NCBI RefSeq assembly: GCF_001625085.1
Contig: NZ_BDAW01000015.1
Location: 62,001 to 126,000, forward strand
DNA length: 64,000 nt
Source: Nocardia acidivorans NBRC 108247
GTDB taxonomy: Bacteria; Actinomycetota; Actinomycetes; Mycobacteriales; Mycobacteriaceae
Direction: 5' to 3'
The notes beneath the pieces are model-generated. The model ran no database searches, was not told the origin of the DNA, and saw nothing but the letters and a program-made list of their open reading frames with translations. Shown here in pieces: positions 51,089 through 59,211 of this stretch; position 1 is the stretch's first letter, and each line of letters starts with the position of its first letter. A program made the position numbers and the translations under genes.

Positions 51089-51114
51089 CGGGTTCGATTC
51101 CCGGCAGCTCCACC
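51089..51114 (+). repeat. attR: second copy of the 26-bp core
   Basis: Identical to 35596-35621. Chromosomal sequence resumes after it. It is followed by an inverted repeat at about 51119-51150 that was probably the original ssrA terminator. Confidence 0.95.
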
Positions 51115-51118
51115 CATG

Positions 51119-51150
51119 ACGGCCCCGCAGGTCAGAGACTTGCGGGGCCG
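51119..51150 (+). terminator. Probable original ssrA terminator, displaced by the insertion
   Basis: ACGGCCCCGCA and TGCGGGGCCGT form an 11-bp stem directly after attR. In the empty site it would lie immediately behind ssrA. Confidence 0.7.
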
Positions 51151-51208
51151 TCGCGCTGTGTCCCTACTCGAACCGCCACGCCGGATAACCGCTATCAGCT
51201 CAAATGAA

Positions 51209-51487
51209 TCAGCCCTGAGCAATGACAATGCGAACCAGGAGCTCGGGGTCGTCAGTGTTGAGATCGTGCTCGAATCCGGCTGGGTTGTCGATTCGCCGAG
51301 TTGGGTCGTAGACCACTACGACTAGCGCGGCGACGTTCTTCTGTCCTCGATAGCCGAACATATCGTCGACGAGTTGGCTACGGATTTCCTTAGCTCCGAG
51401 CGATTCTCGGGTCATCTTTGCCTCTACCGCCGCCTGTTCCTGGCATAGCACGAAGTCGATGCGATACGAGCCGCCCGCCCTACGCGG
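51209..51487 (-). pseudogene. C-terminal remnant of a PD-(D/E)XK nuclease-like gene
   Basis: About 92 codons. Reading from about 51487, SYRIDFVLCQEQAAVEAKMT keeps the Asp and the Glu-x-Lys of a PD-(D/E)XK active site. Then come LGAKEIRSQLVDDMFGYRGQ and VVYDPTRRIDNPAGFEHDL, as in the C-terminal nuclease domain of some restriction-associated or defence proteins. Upstream the frame runs into an IS30 transposase fragment, so the N-terminal part is gone. An ATG at 51451 could give 80 aa but would lack the catalytic Asp. Confidence 0.55.
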
Positions 51488-51932
51488 GGTCGTTTCTTCC
51501 GGCTCAGCTCGGAGGCAATCTCGCGGATCGACAAACCAGAACGGCGCAGGTCCTGAATTTGCTCACGCTCGACCAGACCGAGATATCGCCGATGGATGAC
51601 CTTCTCGACAACCTCGAGGTCGACACTCCCACCGATCGCGCGTGATCTTCGTTGCGGCACAACGCCATTGTTGGGCTCGGGGTAACGCACCACGCGACCG
51701 TCCGGATAGACCCGGCCCCGGTTGATGATCGTGATGCCCTTGTCCCAATCGGTGGCCGATCGGGCATCGGCGCCGACCCGCTTGCGGGCCTGCGCGTGGG
51801 TAAGTCCGGCAGCGCGCAGCCGCGGGAATTCCTGCCTGCGCGGGTTGACCTTTCGTGCCTCGCTCGCACCAGGCGCAGAAACTCCGCCTTCAACTCCGCA
51901 GAGAGCCCAGGTCGAGAGCTGGGAGGCGGCAT
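51484..51932 (-). pseudogene. IS30-family transposase, N-terminal fragment
   Basis: From ATG 51932 (MPPPSSRPGLSAELKAEFLR) the frame shifts near 51860 into AAGLTHAQARKRVGADARSA and IINRGRVYPDGRVVRYPEPN. It ends with the IS30 HTH RRYLGLVEREQIQDLRRSG followed by LSIREIASELS. The DDE catalytic core is absent; the sequence stops at the junction with the nuclease remnant near 51484. A decayed insertion that probably broke the nuclease gene. Confidence 0.6.
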
Positions 51933-51943
51933 AGTGTGGCGGT

Positions 51944-52276
51944 ATGACAGCGGCGAGGGTGTGGTCAGTGACGTCGACGACTCCGACCGAGGATGATGCG
52001 CGAGCCATTGCAAGGGCTGTAGTCGCTGACCGGCTCGCGGCCGGGGCCGAGATCAGCGGGCCTGCTACGTCGGTGTTTTGGCACTTGGGGGAGCTCGGCG
52101 AAGGCAAGGAGTGGCGGGTCACTCTGCGAACGTCCGCTGCCGTGCGCGACAGGCTCGCGGCACGGGTGGCCGAGCTGCATCCTTGGAGTAGCCCAGAAGT
52201 GACGGCGAGCCCGATCGAGTGGTGTATCGACAGCTATGCCGAATGGGTCGAGCAGACTACAGCTGCGTCGGAATAG
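51944..52276 (+). CDS. cutA: CutA1-like divalent-ion tolerance protein
   Basis: 110 aa. VTSTTPTEDDARAIARAVVA, ADRLAAGAEISGPATSVFWH, then EWRVTLRTSAAVRDRL and HPWSSPEVTASPIEWC match the trimeric ferredoxin-like CutA1 fold. TAGTGT lies six nt before ATG 51944, so the message is probably leaderless. The gene is intact although both sides are decayed. Confidence 0.85.
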   Translation: MTAARVWSVTSTTPTEDDARAIARAVVADRLAAGAEISGPATSVFWHLGELGEGKEWRVTLRTSAAVRDRLAARVAELHPWSSPEVTASPIEWCIDSYAEWVEQTTAASE

Positions 52277-52945
52277 GCACGTGCGCGGCGTTGGCACGCC
52301 TGGCGAGTTCGAGCCCACCCGTGAGACCGATTGCGGCGCATCGCTGTGCGACTCTCGCACCCTGGCCAAGGGGCGCACCGAGGCGACGCGACCGGCCAAT
52401 GCGAATGCTTGCTCGGTGGTCGATATCGCCTGGGCTTCGTCGCCAGCGTCGAGGTAGGCATAGGCAAGCCACGTCAGGTACAGCGACTGGTCGCGCGCCC
52501 AGTGATCGGGGTAGGACGCGAGGGCGCGTTCCAAAGGTGCAGTCGCTCGGTCTGGTTGGCGTAGCACTGACCAGACGCGGCCGGTCTTGATGTCGAGCTC
52601 GGCAGCGTCGACCCAGGCGCACCAATGAGGAGCGTCATCGGTGGACGCACCCGCGAGTGCATCATGGGCCGAGTCGAGCGCACGGGCCACGCCGTCACGA
52701 TCGCCAGTGGTGGCGTAGGACCAGGCACGCCGAGACTCGAGCAGGGCGCGAGCCTTGCCATGGGCATCGGGTCCTATTGCGGTGCAGGCTGATTCGGCTG
52801 ATTGTGCGGACTCGGTTTCTCCAGTCGCATATGAGATGTGGACGAGTGCGTTCGCTGCCAGCGCGCGGCTCGATGCCTCGTCGGCAGCTCGGCCGCTGTA
52901 GTGAAACAGGACCCATTCGCTGGGGACGGGCCACTCCAGCCAGGC
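52277..52945 (-). pseudogene. XRE/TPR-type regulator remnant
   Basis: Over about 52945-52330 the minus strand reads EWVLFHYSGRAADEASSRAL, then ARALLESRRAWSYATTGDRD, DHWARDQSLYLTWLAYAYLD and AGDEAQAISTTEQAFAL. This is the TPR-like ligand domain of actinomycete XRE regulators. No HTH precedes it and the original frame is lost near 52380, where a different frame continues to PIPTQL. Truncated at both ends. Confidence 0.5.
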
Positions 52946-53006
52946 TCGCCCGAGCGGCCGGAAATTCGCTTGTTCGCGTGACTCCGGAACGGTGTACTGA
53001 AATGCG

Positions 53007-54131
53007 ATGAAACAGCAACGCCCGGCTACAGCCAGATCCGCCACCGACGGCCTCAAACTGCACCGACACCTGGTGCGGTCCTCCGGTCGCACCCACACGG
53101 TCATCACCTTGCGCCCCGGTAGCGTCGCTCGTTTCAGCACGAACTACTACCACGGCACCTGGCACGTATTGTCGGACGACCACGGGGCACGCCTGCTGGC
53201 CCGATTGCTGTGGGGCCTTTCCTATCAGGCTCGTCCCGGGACGGTCGTGCTCATCGACCGACCGTTCCTCATCCCGACGCCGTTCGACGCCGACCCGCCC
53301 GATCCCATTGTCCTGGCGCCCGGTTGGTGCGCCCCCTTCGGCGATCGGGTTGCCCTCGAACTGAAACGCCAACTGCCCCTGTCAAATTCGGACGGCACGG
53401 TGCGCTGGCACACGTTCGGTCTGGACCGGACGTTGAAACCCGAGGCATGGCAGAGCTGGTGGGATCGCTACCGCCACTGGGACGACGAGGGCAGCGTCGG
53501 TCGCCGGAGCGGGCTGCTCGTCGTCGCCCCCGCCACCGCCGAGGAGTGCCGCGCCTGGGCGCTGAGCACAGCCCAACTCGATACGTCGGGCCCGTACGGA
53601 ACCGACCACGTCGAGCTCGGGTCCTGGGATCGAGGCGATGACGGTGAAATCCAAGTCTTCCGGCGCTTCCGTTCAATGGCGAACGTGGCCAGCCAGGCTC
53701 GTGCGCAAGTGTTGTCCCGCTCCGACGCACCGATCGACCCCGCAGTCCTGCGACCGGCCATCTGGCGCGAGGCCGAAAAGGTCAGGGGCGAGGCCCATCT
53801 GACGATTCGCGAATGGAGGGGTGGCCGCTACGAGCTCGGCCGCGCCGCCGCTGTCATGCTCGCCCACGCCGAGGTGTCCACCCTCGACGATCTCGCGGAC
53901 GTCGGCGCGGTCGAGGCGTACCGCCGCATGCGCGCCGCCGAGGTGAAGGGCCTGGACCTCGAGATGCTGTGGGCGATGGCAGGCGCACTCACCTATCGCG
54001 ACCGTCGCGGCATCGATGCGGACCGCCGCCGCGAGCTGCTCGCCGCACTGGGTCCGGAGCCCGCACGACAGCCGCGCCGCCGACACCGCTACCGAGCGCC
54101 CGTCCGCCCCACTGTCGGTCGGCGTCGCTGA
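53007..54131 (+). CDS. Large protein with TfoX C-terminal domain
   Basis: 374 aa. The first 230 residues are a nocardial domain of unknown function (VITLRPGSVARFSTNYYHGT, FLIPTPFDADPPDPIVLAPG, WDRYRHWDDEGSVGRRSG). Residues about 280-335 match the TfoX/Sxy C-terminal helix-hairpin-helix domain (LDDLADVGAVEAYRRMRAAE, LDLEMLWAMAGALTYRDR). The TfoX-C name does not imply competence here. A short Arg-rich tail suggests nucleic-acid contact. Confidence 0.7.
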   Translation: MKQQRPATARSATDGLKLHRHLVRSSGRTHTVITLRPGSVARFSTNYYHGTWHVLSDDHGARLLARLLWGLSYQARPGTVVLIDRPFLIPTPFDADPPDPIVLAPGWCAPFGDRVALELKRQLPLSNSDGTVRWHTFGLDRTLKPEAWQSWWDRYRHWDDEGSVGRRSGLLVVAPATAEECRAWALSTAQLDTSGPYGTDHVELGSWDRGDDGEIQVFRRFRSMANVASQARAQVLSRSDAPIDPAVLRPAIWREAEKVRGEAHLTIREWRGGRYELGRAAAVMLAHAEVSTLDDLADVGAVEAYRRMRAAEVKGLDLEMLWAMAGALTYRDRRGIDADRRRELLAALGPEPARQPRRRHRYRAPVRPTVGRRR

Positions 54132-54438
54132 CCTCTGGGCGGACCGTCGGTTGTTCGGTGACGCCGAACCGAGGACCCGGTGCACCTCCGAGGGCCGCCC
54201 CGACAAGGGCGACGGCGTCGCTCGCCGTGTTCAACAGACCCGCGCCGCGGCAGCGAAGTCGCTCGGGCAGGCCGCCCAGCAGGGTGTTGGCGGCCGGGGC
54301 CTCCCATAGCCCAGCGAAAGTCATGGCATCCCCGAGAAACGAATCACCACGGCGAGCCAGTACCGGCGATAGATCCGATCGCCCGGCAACTCCGGCATCG
54401 ACGACTCCGACCAGACTCGTCGTCGGGTGCTGGGCCCG
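54132..54438. other. 307-nt gap with a possible remnant
   Basis: On the minus strand about 54360-54290 reads GDSFLGDAMTFAGLWEAPAA. The FAGLWE string recalls SOS-response-associated peptidases (YedK/HMCES), but there is no Cys2 N-terminus and the frame soon degenerates. Otherwise nothing seen. Confidence 0.3.
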
Positions 54439-55041
54439 TCAGAACAGAGACTGAGCGCCAGCCGCGACCATGAATCCGTGGCCGCCCGAACTACATCTCA
54501 CGCCGGTTCGCAGTGATTCGCACGCCGTGCCCTGAACAGTGATCGTGGCACCGTAGGGCAGGACCTTGCCGCCGCCCTTCGACCCGCCGCCAACCGGGTC
54601 GCCCACGAATACACCCTGGTTCAGACATGCGAATTGCGCTGCCCCACCGGCAATCCGGGCGGCAACCGCACGATCCGGCCGAGAACCGCAGTCCGGCAGG
54701 GCCGGTGGTACGACCGACACACGCGCCAGCTGACATCCGACGACACTGCCATCTCCGACGTTGAAGCCGCACATAATGTTTCCGCTCGGCGACTGGAAGT
54801 AGAACCGATCACCCTGTTGGTAGTCACGGGCATCGACGGTCGCGCCGTCACGCGCCGGCAATCCAGAGGGCGCCTGCGGTGCCAGAGGTGCGGTTGTCAA
54901 CCGATCGACCGACGAGGCATCGGGCCGAGCTGAGCTGGGCGCGGCGGCGCCACTCGTCCCTGGCGCGGCGCCACCGTGGTCGCAGCCCGCAAGAGCGCTG
55001 ACCGCCACGACAACCAGGGCCACGGTCGCAAATTTTCTCAT
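54439..55041 (-). CDS. Lipoprotein of unknown function
   Basis: 200 aa from ATG 55041 with AAGGAA ten nt upstream. Lipobox LAGC near residue 19 (VVVAVSALAGCDHGG). A disordered Ala/Pro/Ser linker (residues 20-70) leads to a compact domain with four or five Cys (SPSGNIMCGFNVGDGSVVGC, ALPDCGSRP, FACLNQGVFVGD, CESLRTGVRC). Similar small lipoproteins are widespread in Nocardia and Mycobacterium without known role. Confidence 0.8.
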   Translation of the reverse strand: MRKFATVALVVVAVSALAGCDHGGAAPGTSGAAAPSSARPDASSVDRLTTAPLAPQAPSGLPARDGATVDARDYQQGDRFYFQSPSGNIMCGFNVGDGSVVGCQLARVSVVPPALPDCGSRPDRAVAARIAGGAAQFACLNQGVFVGDPVGGGSKGGGKVLPYGATITVQGTACESLRTGVRCSSGGHGFMVAAGAQSLF

Positions 55042-55575
55042 GCCTGTTGATTCCTTTTCGGATAGGATTCCGGAATGGCGGCCCTCGGGCCATGATTGGC
55101 AAAATGGTTTATGATGCCCGCTACCGCGTTCCGCAATTAACCAATGAGGTACGTAGCAACTATCGGGCTGATTCCTGCCTTCAATCCCCATGCCAAGCTT
55201 AACTGGGCGATTTGTTGATACGCTACGAATCCGGCAGGGCATTACTGAAAGAAATCGCAATGCTGCTCGATCGCAAAACTATCGAAGGCATTGCCGCCCA
55301 GAACCGAGCCGCCCGGGTCACAGCGAACGGTCGGCCGATCATGTACATGGCATCGAGATCACCCAATCCCGCCGCCCAGCCGAGCCGGAGCAGTCGGCCT
55401 TCGGAAGCCAACCATGCCTTGATTCTCATCGTATTCACCCCCGTGCCTGTCCGGAGCACAGGCCACTCCATCATTCACCACATGAGACGGAGCGACCAGT
55501 CACTATCCGCAATGACACCGGCGAGAAGTTCTCTCCTAATCAGAACCCCACAGTTGTGGCCTTAGGCTCGTATTC
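55042..55575. other. 534-nt intergenic region with regulatory sites
   Basis: No convincing gene; short ORFs on both strands lack proper codon use. The right end carries the LysR box at 55529-55551 and the -10 element of lysR (TAGGCT, 55563-55568). The left end (55080-55260) is notably AT-richer. Confidence 0.5.
55529..55551 (+). promoter_or_regulatory. LysR box upstream of the lysR gene
   Basis: Contains TTCT-N9-AGAA, a dyad of LysR type, 25 nt before the lysR ATG. A near-copy lies at 58277-58299 upstream of the FAD monooxygenase gene; about 19 of 23 positions agree with one gap each. Confidence 0.6.
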
Positions 55576-56469
55576 ATGCTTCATCCTTGGCGTTTGCGGC
55601 TTCTGGTGGAACTGTCCGAACGTGGCACCATCGCCGCTGTGGCAGACGCGCTGTACATCACCCCGGCGGGCGTCTCGCAGCAGCTCGCGAGCTTGGAGTC
55701 GGAGGCCAGGACTCAGCTACTGGAACGGATCGGCCGCCGCGTGCGGCTCACGGCGGCGGGCGAGCTGCTGGTCGGGGCGGCCAAGGAGATCCTCGCCGAC
55801 ATCGAACAAGCCGAGGCCGGCCTGGAACAGTTGCGCGGCTCCATCTCCGGTTTGCTGCGATTGAGCTGTGTCCCAACGGCTTCGGCCGCCGCCGTCCCGA
55901 CCGTCACCAAGCTGCGAGCGGAGTATCCCGAGCTCGATCTAAAGCTGGAACAGCGAGAGACACCAGATGCGCTGCGCGCATTGAAACTCGGCGAGATCGA
56001 CCTGGCGCTCGTGGACTCCTTCGAGCCGCAACCCCGGTCCGACGATCCTGTACTGCAACGGATTCCGTTGCTCGACGATCAACTGGTGGTACTGCTCGGC
56101 GCGGAGCATCGCTTGGCTCAATCGGAATCACTTCGCATCGAGGAGCTGCGCGCCGAGAACTGGGTGCTCTGCGAAGAGGGGACACCCTGGTGCGAATATC
56201 TCGGCAAACTCTGCGAGGACGCCGGATTCACCCCCAATGTGGTCGCCCGCTCACGAAGCATCGACTTCTCGGCCGCCTACGTCGAGGCCAGCGACTCCGT
56301 CGCGGTGCCTTCACTGCTACTGCTGCGCGACACCCATCGGCGGCGGGTGGTCTCGGTTCCGCTGGAGCCAACCGCCTACCGCTATCTCGGTCTGGCACTG
56401 CGCAAGTCCTCGACCACACGCCCGAGCATGCGCGCTGCCCTGGACGCCTTCACCCGACTGTTCGCCTGA
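55576..56469 (+). CDS. LysR-family transcriptional regulator
   Basis: 297 aa. HTH at residues 1-60 (AAVADALYITPAGVSQQLAS), effector domain (LLRLSCVPTASAAAVPTVTK, RSIDFSAAYVEASDSVAVPS). TAGGCT seven nt before the ATG suggests a leaderless message. A shared box upstream of itself and of the monooxygenase gene (56985-58178) points to these as its targets. Confidence 0.9.
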   Translation: MLHPWRLRLLVELSERGTIAAVADALYITPAGVSQQLASLESEARTQLLERIGRRVRLTAAGELLVGAAKEILADIEQAEAGLEQLRGSISGLLRLSCVPTASAAAVPTVTKLRAEYPELDLKLEQRETPDALRALKLGEIDLALVDSFEPQPRSDDPVLQRIPLLDDQLVVLLGAEHRLAQSESLRIEELRAENWVLCEEGTPWCEYLGKLCEDAGFTPNVVARSRSIDFSAAYVEASDSVAVPSLLLLRDTHRRRVVSVPLEPTAYRYLGLALRKSSTTRPSMRAALDAFTRLFA

Positions 56470-56592
56470 GTCCGCCGTATCGACTCACCCCGCGCCTGGC
56501 GCGATGCACGCTGTATTCGGCGGTCCCCGTTTCGGCCAACGGGATCGCGCACAGCCCGAAAGCGCGCCATGACAATCGCGGCTCCCGTCCGG

Positions 56593-56940
56593 TCACCGGG
56601 CCCCCAATGCCATCATCGACCCCGTCGGCGGGTCGAAGGTAGTTGCCTGATTGGGCTCCAGCGTCGTCGTTCCCGTTGTGCTGCCGCAGGACTCGTCCGG
56701 GTAGAAGCGGACGGATACATTGGTGTCGTTGACGGCATAGTTCGCCCCGGCGATCTCGAAACTGCGGCATTCGAAGTCCGCGGGGTCGATGACGGGGTGC
56801 GTCTGTCCGTCGATGACCGCCTTGTAGTACACGATCCCGGACGCCGCCTGCGCGGTCGTCGCCGAATAGCCGCCGATCGAGGTTGTCACGAGGAATGCGA
56901 CAACCGCGCCCCGCTCGAGCATTCGTCCCAGTGAAATCAC
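56593..56940 (-). CDS. Small secreted protein (115 aa)
   Basis: GTG 56940 with AAAGGATG upstream. A signal peptide (MLERGAVVAFLVTTSIGGYS ending TTAQAA) precedes a mature domain of about 80 residues with two Cys (FECRSFEIAGANYAVND, FYPDESCGSTTGTTTLEP). It lies 44 nt downstream of the FAD monooxygenase on the same strand and may share its transcript. Function unknown. Confidence 0.7.
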   Translation of the reverse strand: MISLGRMLERGAVVAFLVTTSIGGYSATTAQAASGIVYYKAVIDGQTHPVIDPADFECRSFEIAGANYAVNDTNVSVRFYPDESCGSTTGTTTLEPNQATTFDPPTGSMMALGAR

Positions 56941-56984
56941 TGTGACATCCTTTCGTTCTGTGGTGCGAGCATTCGGTGATCGCG

Positions 56985-58178
56985 TCAGCTGGTCGCCAGC
57001 GCATCCCAGTGGGACGGGAACTCGTAGATCCAGGACAGCGGGTCGGCTTTGCCTCTGCCCGCGTGAGGGCCGACGAAGAACGGGAAGACGATGTGGTCGC
57101 GGATCAGGCGACCGAAAGCGCCTGGAGCCTTGCCGTCCCCTGCCTTCTTTCCCCAGGCTACGACCCGTTCGACGCGGGCGCGGCGGGATTGCTCGAAGTG
57201 TTCGAAAGCGGCCGTCGCGGAAGATTTTTCGGAGAGCGCGTGGGCGAGGACGACGGCATCCTCGATGGCCAGCGACGCGCCCTGTCCAGCCGACGGTGAG
57301 GCAGCGTGAGCGGCGTCGCCGATAATGATCATGAGATCGCGGGACCAGGTGGGGACCGAGGGGAAGTCGTAGGTCCCGTACGGCGCGGCCAGTGCGGCGG
57401 TGCGGCCGATGATGTCGAGGGCCGGGGAGCGGTCGCGATCGAACAGAGTGACAAGCCGCGCACGAAGATCCATGCAAGACAAGTCCTTCGGGCACGGCTC
57501 GGTGCTCTCGGGCAGGTTGGCAAACCACCACACCGTGTCGTCCGGATGCACGACATATCCGAAGAACGCGCGCCTGCCGAAGATCAGGTTCAGTTCGCCC
57601 GGCGGCGAAGCCAACCGCACGCCGTTCGCGTATCCGCCGGTATTGAGCAAACCGGTGTAGCGGGCGGACGGTGCGGCGGCGTCGATGATCTCGCGAGTGC
57701 GCGAGCGCAATCCGTCCGCGCCGATGAGCAGATCGCCGACCGCGCTACTCCCGTCGGCGAAATGCGCGCGCACGGCGGAGCCGTCGCTTTCGGCATCGAG
57801 AAGCCGCTTGCCATGCAGTATTTCGATTCCACGATCCTGCGCCTCGGCGCGCAGTGCCGTATAGAGGTCGGATCGCGAAATCGTCCGGGCCACCGGACCG
57901 TTCGGCAGCGTCGGCCCGTAGGGGAAAGCGGCCAGGAGTTTGCCGCTGCCGCTGGAAATCGCCATGTCAGGAGTCGGGAAGCCCGCAGCGAGGCAGTGGT
58001 CGAGTTCCAGTGTGCGCAACGCATACTGGCCGTTCACCGCCACGGTCAGGAAGCCGCCCACCGATTCCGCTGTGCCGGAGTAGCTTTCGTAAATGGTCGC
58101 CGCTATCCCGGCGCGCTGTAGCGCGATCGCGGCGACCGGCCCGGCAATCCCCGCGCCGATGATCAAAGCTTGTCTCAT
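56985..58178 (-). CDS. FAD-dependent aromatic-type monooxygenase
   Basis: 397 aa. N-terminal FAD motif IIGAGIAGPVAAIAL (GxGxxG), DG motif LLIGADGLRSRTRE near residue 155, and GDAAHAASPSAGQGASLAIE near 290, the class A flavin-monooxygenase fingerprints. Probably hydroxylates or oxidises an aromatic or xenobiotic ring with NAD(P)H and oxygen. A LysR-type box about 100 nt upstream (58277-58299) matches one at the nearby lysR gene. A small secreted protein is probably co-transcribed. Confidence 0.9.
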   Translation of the reverse strand: MRQALIIGAGIAGPVAAIALQRAGIAATIYESYSGTAESVGGFLTVAVNGQYALRTLELDHCLAAGFPTPDMAISSGSGKLLAAFPYGPTLPNGPVARTISRSDLYTALRAEAQDRGIEILHGKRLLDAESDGSAVRAHFADGSSAVGDLLIGADGLRSRTREIIDAAAPSARYTGLLNTGGYANGVRLASPPGELNLIFGRRAFFGYVVHPDDTVWWFANLPESTEPCPKDLSCMDLRARLVTLFDRDRSPALDIIGRTAALAAPYGTYDFPSVPTWSRDLMIIIGDAAHAASPSAGQGASLAIEDAVVLAHALSEKSSATAAFEHFEQSRRARVERVVAWGKKAGDGKAPGAFGRLIRDHIVFPFFVGPHAGRGKADPLSWIYEFPSHWDALATS

Positions 58179-58276
58179 GACGATCCCATCCCCCCGGGTC
58201 TCGAAGTGTCCGAATTCAGTGTTGTGCGGACGAGCCGAGGCAACCAGCTGGGATTCGCAGGGTCCACCGTAAGAGA

Positions 58277-58299
58277 TTCTTTCCTAACAAAACCCTCAC
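58277..58299. promoter_or_regulatory. LysR-type box upstream of the monooxygenase gene
   Basis: TTCT-N9-AAAA with the same flanks (TTTCCTAAC, ACCCTCAC) as the box at 55529-55551. It lies 99 nt upstream of the monooxygenase start, in reverse orientation to that gene. Confidence 0.55.
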
Positions 58300-58407
58300 G
58301 GGGGCCTCGAGCTAATTGCGTCGCAGCACTTTCCACGCTTCCGAGGCTTCCAGTCGTGCCCGGTTCCGGCGGTTCGCCACAGCACCTCGATATGGTCCGC
58401 GGCTTCC

Positions 58408-58947
58408 TCAACCACCGAGCCGATGCATCAGCTCGATGCGGACACCACCCGTGGACAACATTGACATCACATCTAAAAGCGTTGCAGCCCAGCCGGTGTC
58501 GTCCGCACGGCAGACGGCGGTGACGACGCCCGACAGCTCGGCGGTTCCGTCATCCTCGCGCCGAAACAGCCGCGGCCACCACCGTGGCGACGACGCGGCC
58601 CGCTCGACGAGTACCGCCTTCGGAGGATCGTCGATCGACGGATCCGAGTCTGTCGTGCGGCGGGTATCCGGGTCCATCAACTCCCGCACGACGGTCCGGA
58701 TCAATTGCTCTGTGGCCGTCGCGGCTTCGGCGTCGGGCTCCTCGCTGTATTCGAGATGGAACGGCTGCACCCGATGCTCTATCGGTCCCCGGCCGCGGTA
58801 GCGCCCGGTGATCAGATTCCGCACGAACATCCATGCGCCCTGCGCGACGTCGACGATAACGGAACCCATTCCCTCGAACGTCCCACTGAGTATCGCGAAG
58901 ATCAACGCCCAGCCGATCAGGTGCTTGACGTCCATTGGGCCCGTCAT
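58408..58947 (-). CDS. Membrane protein with cytoplasmic tail, unknown
   Basis: 179 aa from ATG 58947, or 175 aa from ATG 58935. One hydrophobic segment (HLIGWALIFAILSGTFEGMG) is followed by a possible second, then a long polar tail with PFHLEYSEEPDAEAATATEQ and VRELMDPDTRRTTDSD. No family recognised; typical of nocardial single-gene membrane proteins. Confidence 0.6.
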   Translation of the reverse strand: MTGPMDVKHLIGWALIFAILSGTFEGMGSVIVDVAQGAWMFVRNLITGRYRGRGPIEHRVQPFHLEYSEEPDAEAATATEQLIRTVVRELMDPDTRRTTDSDPSIDDPPKAVLVERAASSPRWWPRLFRREDDGTAELSGVVTAVCRADDTGWAATLLDVMSMLSTGGVRIELMHRLGG

Positions 58948-59211
58948 CCACCTGTCGATTCGATACGGTACTGGGCCACGCCGACGCTGAAGGCCGCGGC
59001 GAACCGATCGATGCCAACCCGGCACAGGGAGTCGACTCTCCACTCGACCGGGAGTGCGGCAAGCCGGTCGCCGGATGGATCTCGTCGAGACCACGCCCAT
59101 CACCGATCCGGTGACCACGCAGATTCCGGTCCTGCTCGATACGCGACCGCATTCGAAGGTTTCGGGTTAGCGCCGTGGTCATTTCCCGCTCCGTTGTGAC
59201 CGGCGGGCCAG

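Larger units (their letters stand above)
35596..51114. mobile_element. 15.5-kb integrated element in ssrA, phage-satellite-like
   Basis: Bounded by the 26-bp direct repeats; start-to-start length 15,493 bp. Contents in order: integrase, XRE regulator, excisionase, an early operon with a RepA-like ATPase and internal iterons, an HTH protein, a tape-measure protein, a small-terminase-like protein between paired repeats, and a closing regulator cluster. No capsid, portal, large terminase, lysis, FtsK/Tra or relaxase gene is recognised. This composition fits a satellite that relies on a helper phage better than a conjugative element; a prophage reduced by deletion is the alternative. Confidence 0.85.

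Noticed and set aside
50745..51113. Minus-strand ORF crossing attR (122 codons)
   Set aside because: It runs through the attachment core and terminator DNA, with no ribosome-binding site and atypical composition.
35596..51114. Integrative conjugative element (AICE/pSAM2 type)
   Set aside because: It has integrase, Xis and a Rep-like protein, but no FtsK-type TraB, Spd proteins or relaxase, while it does carry tape-measure and terminase-like genes.
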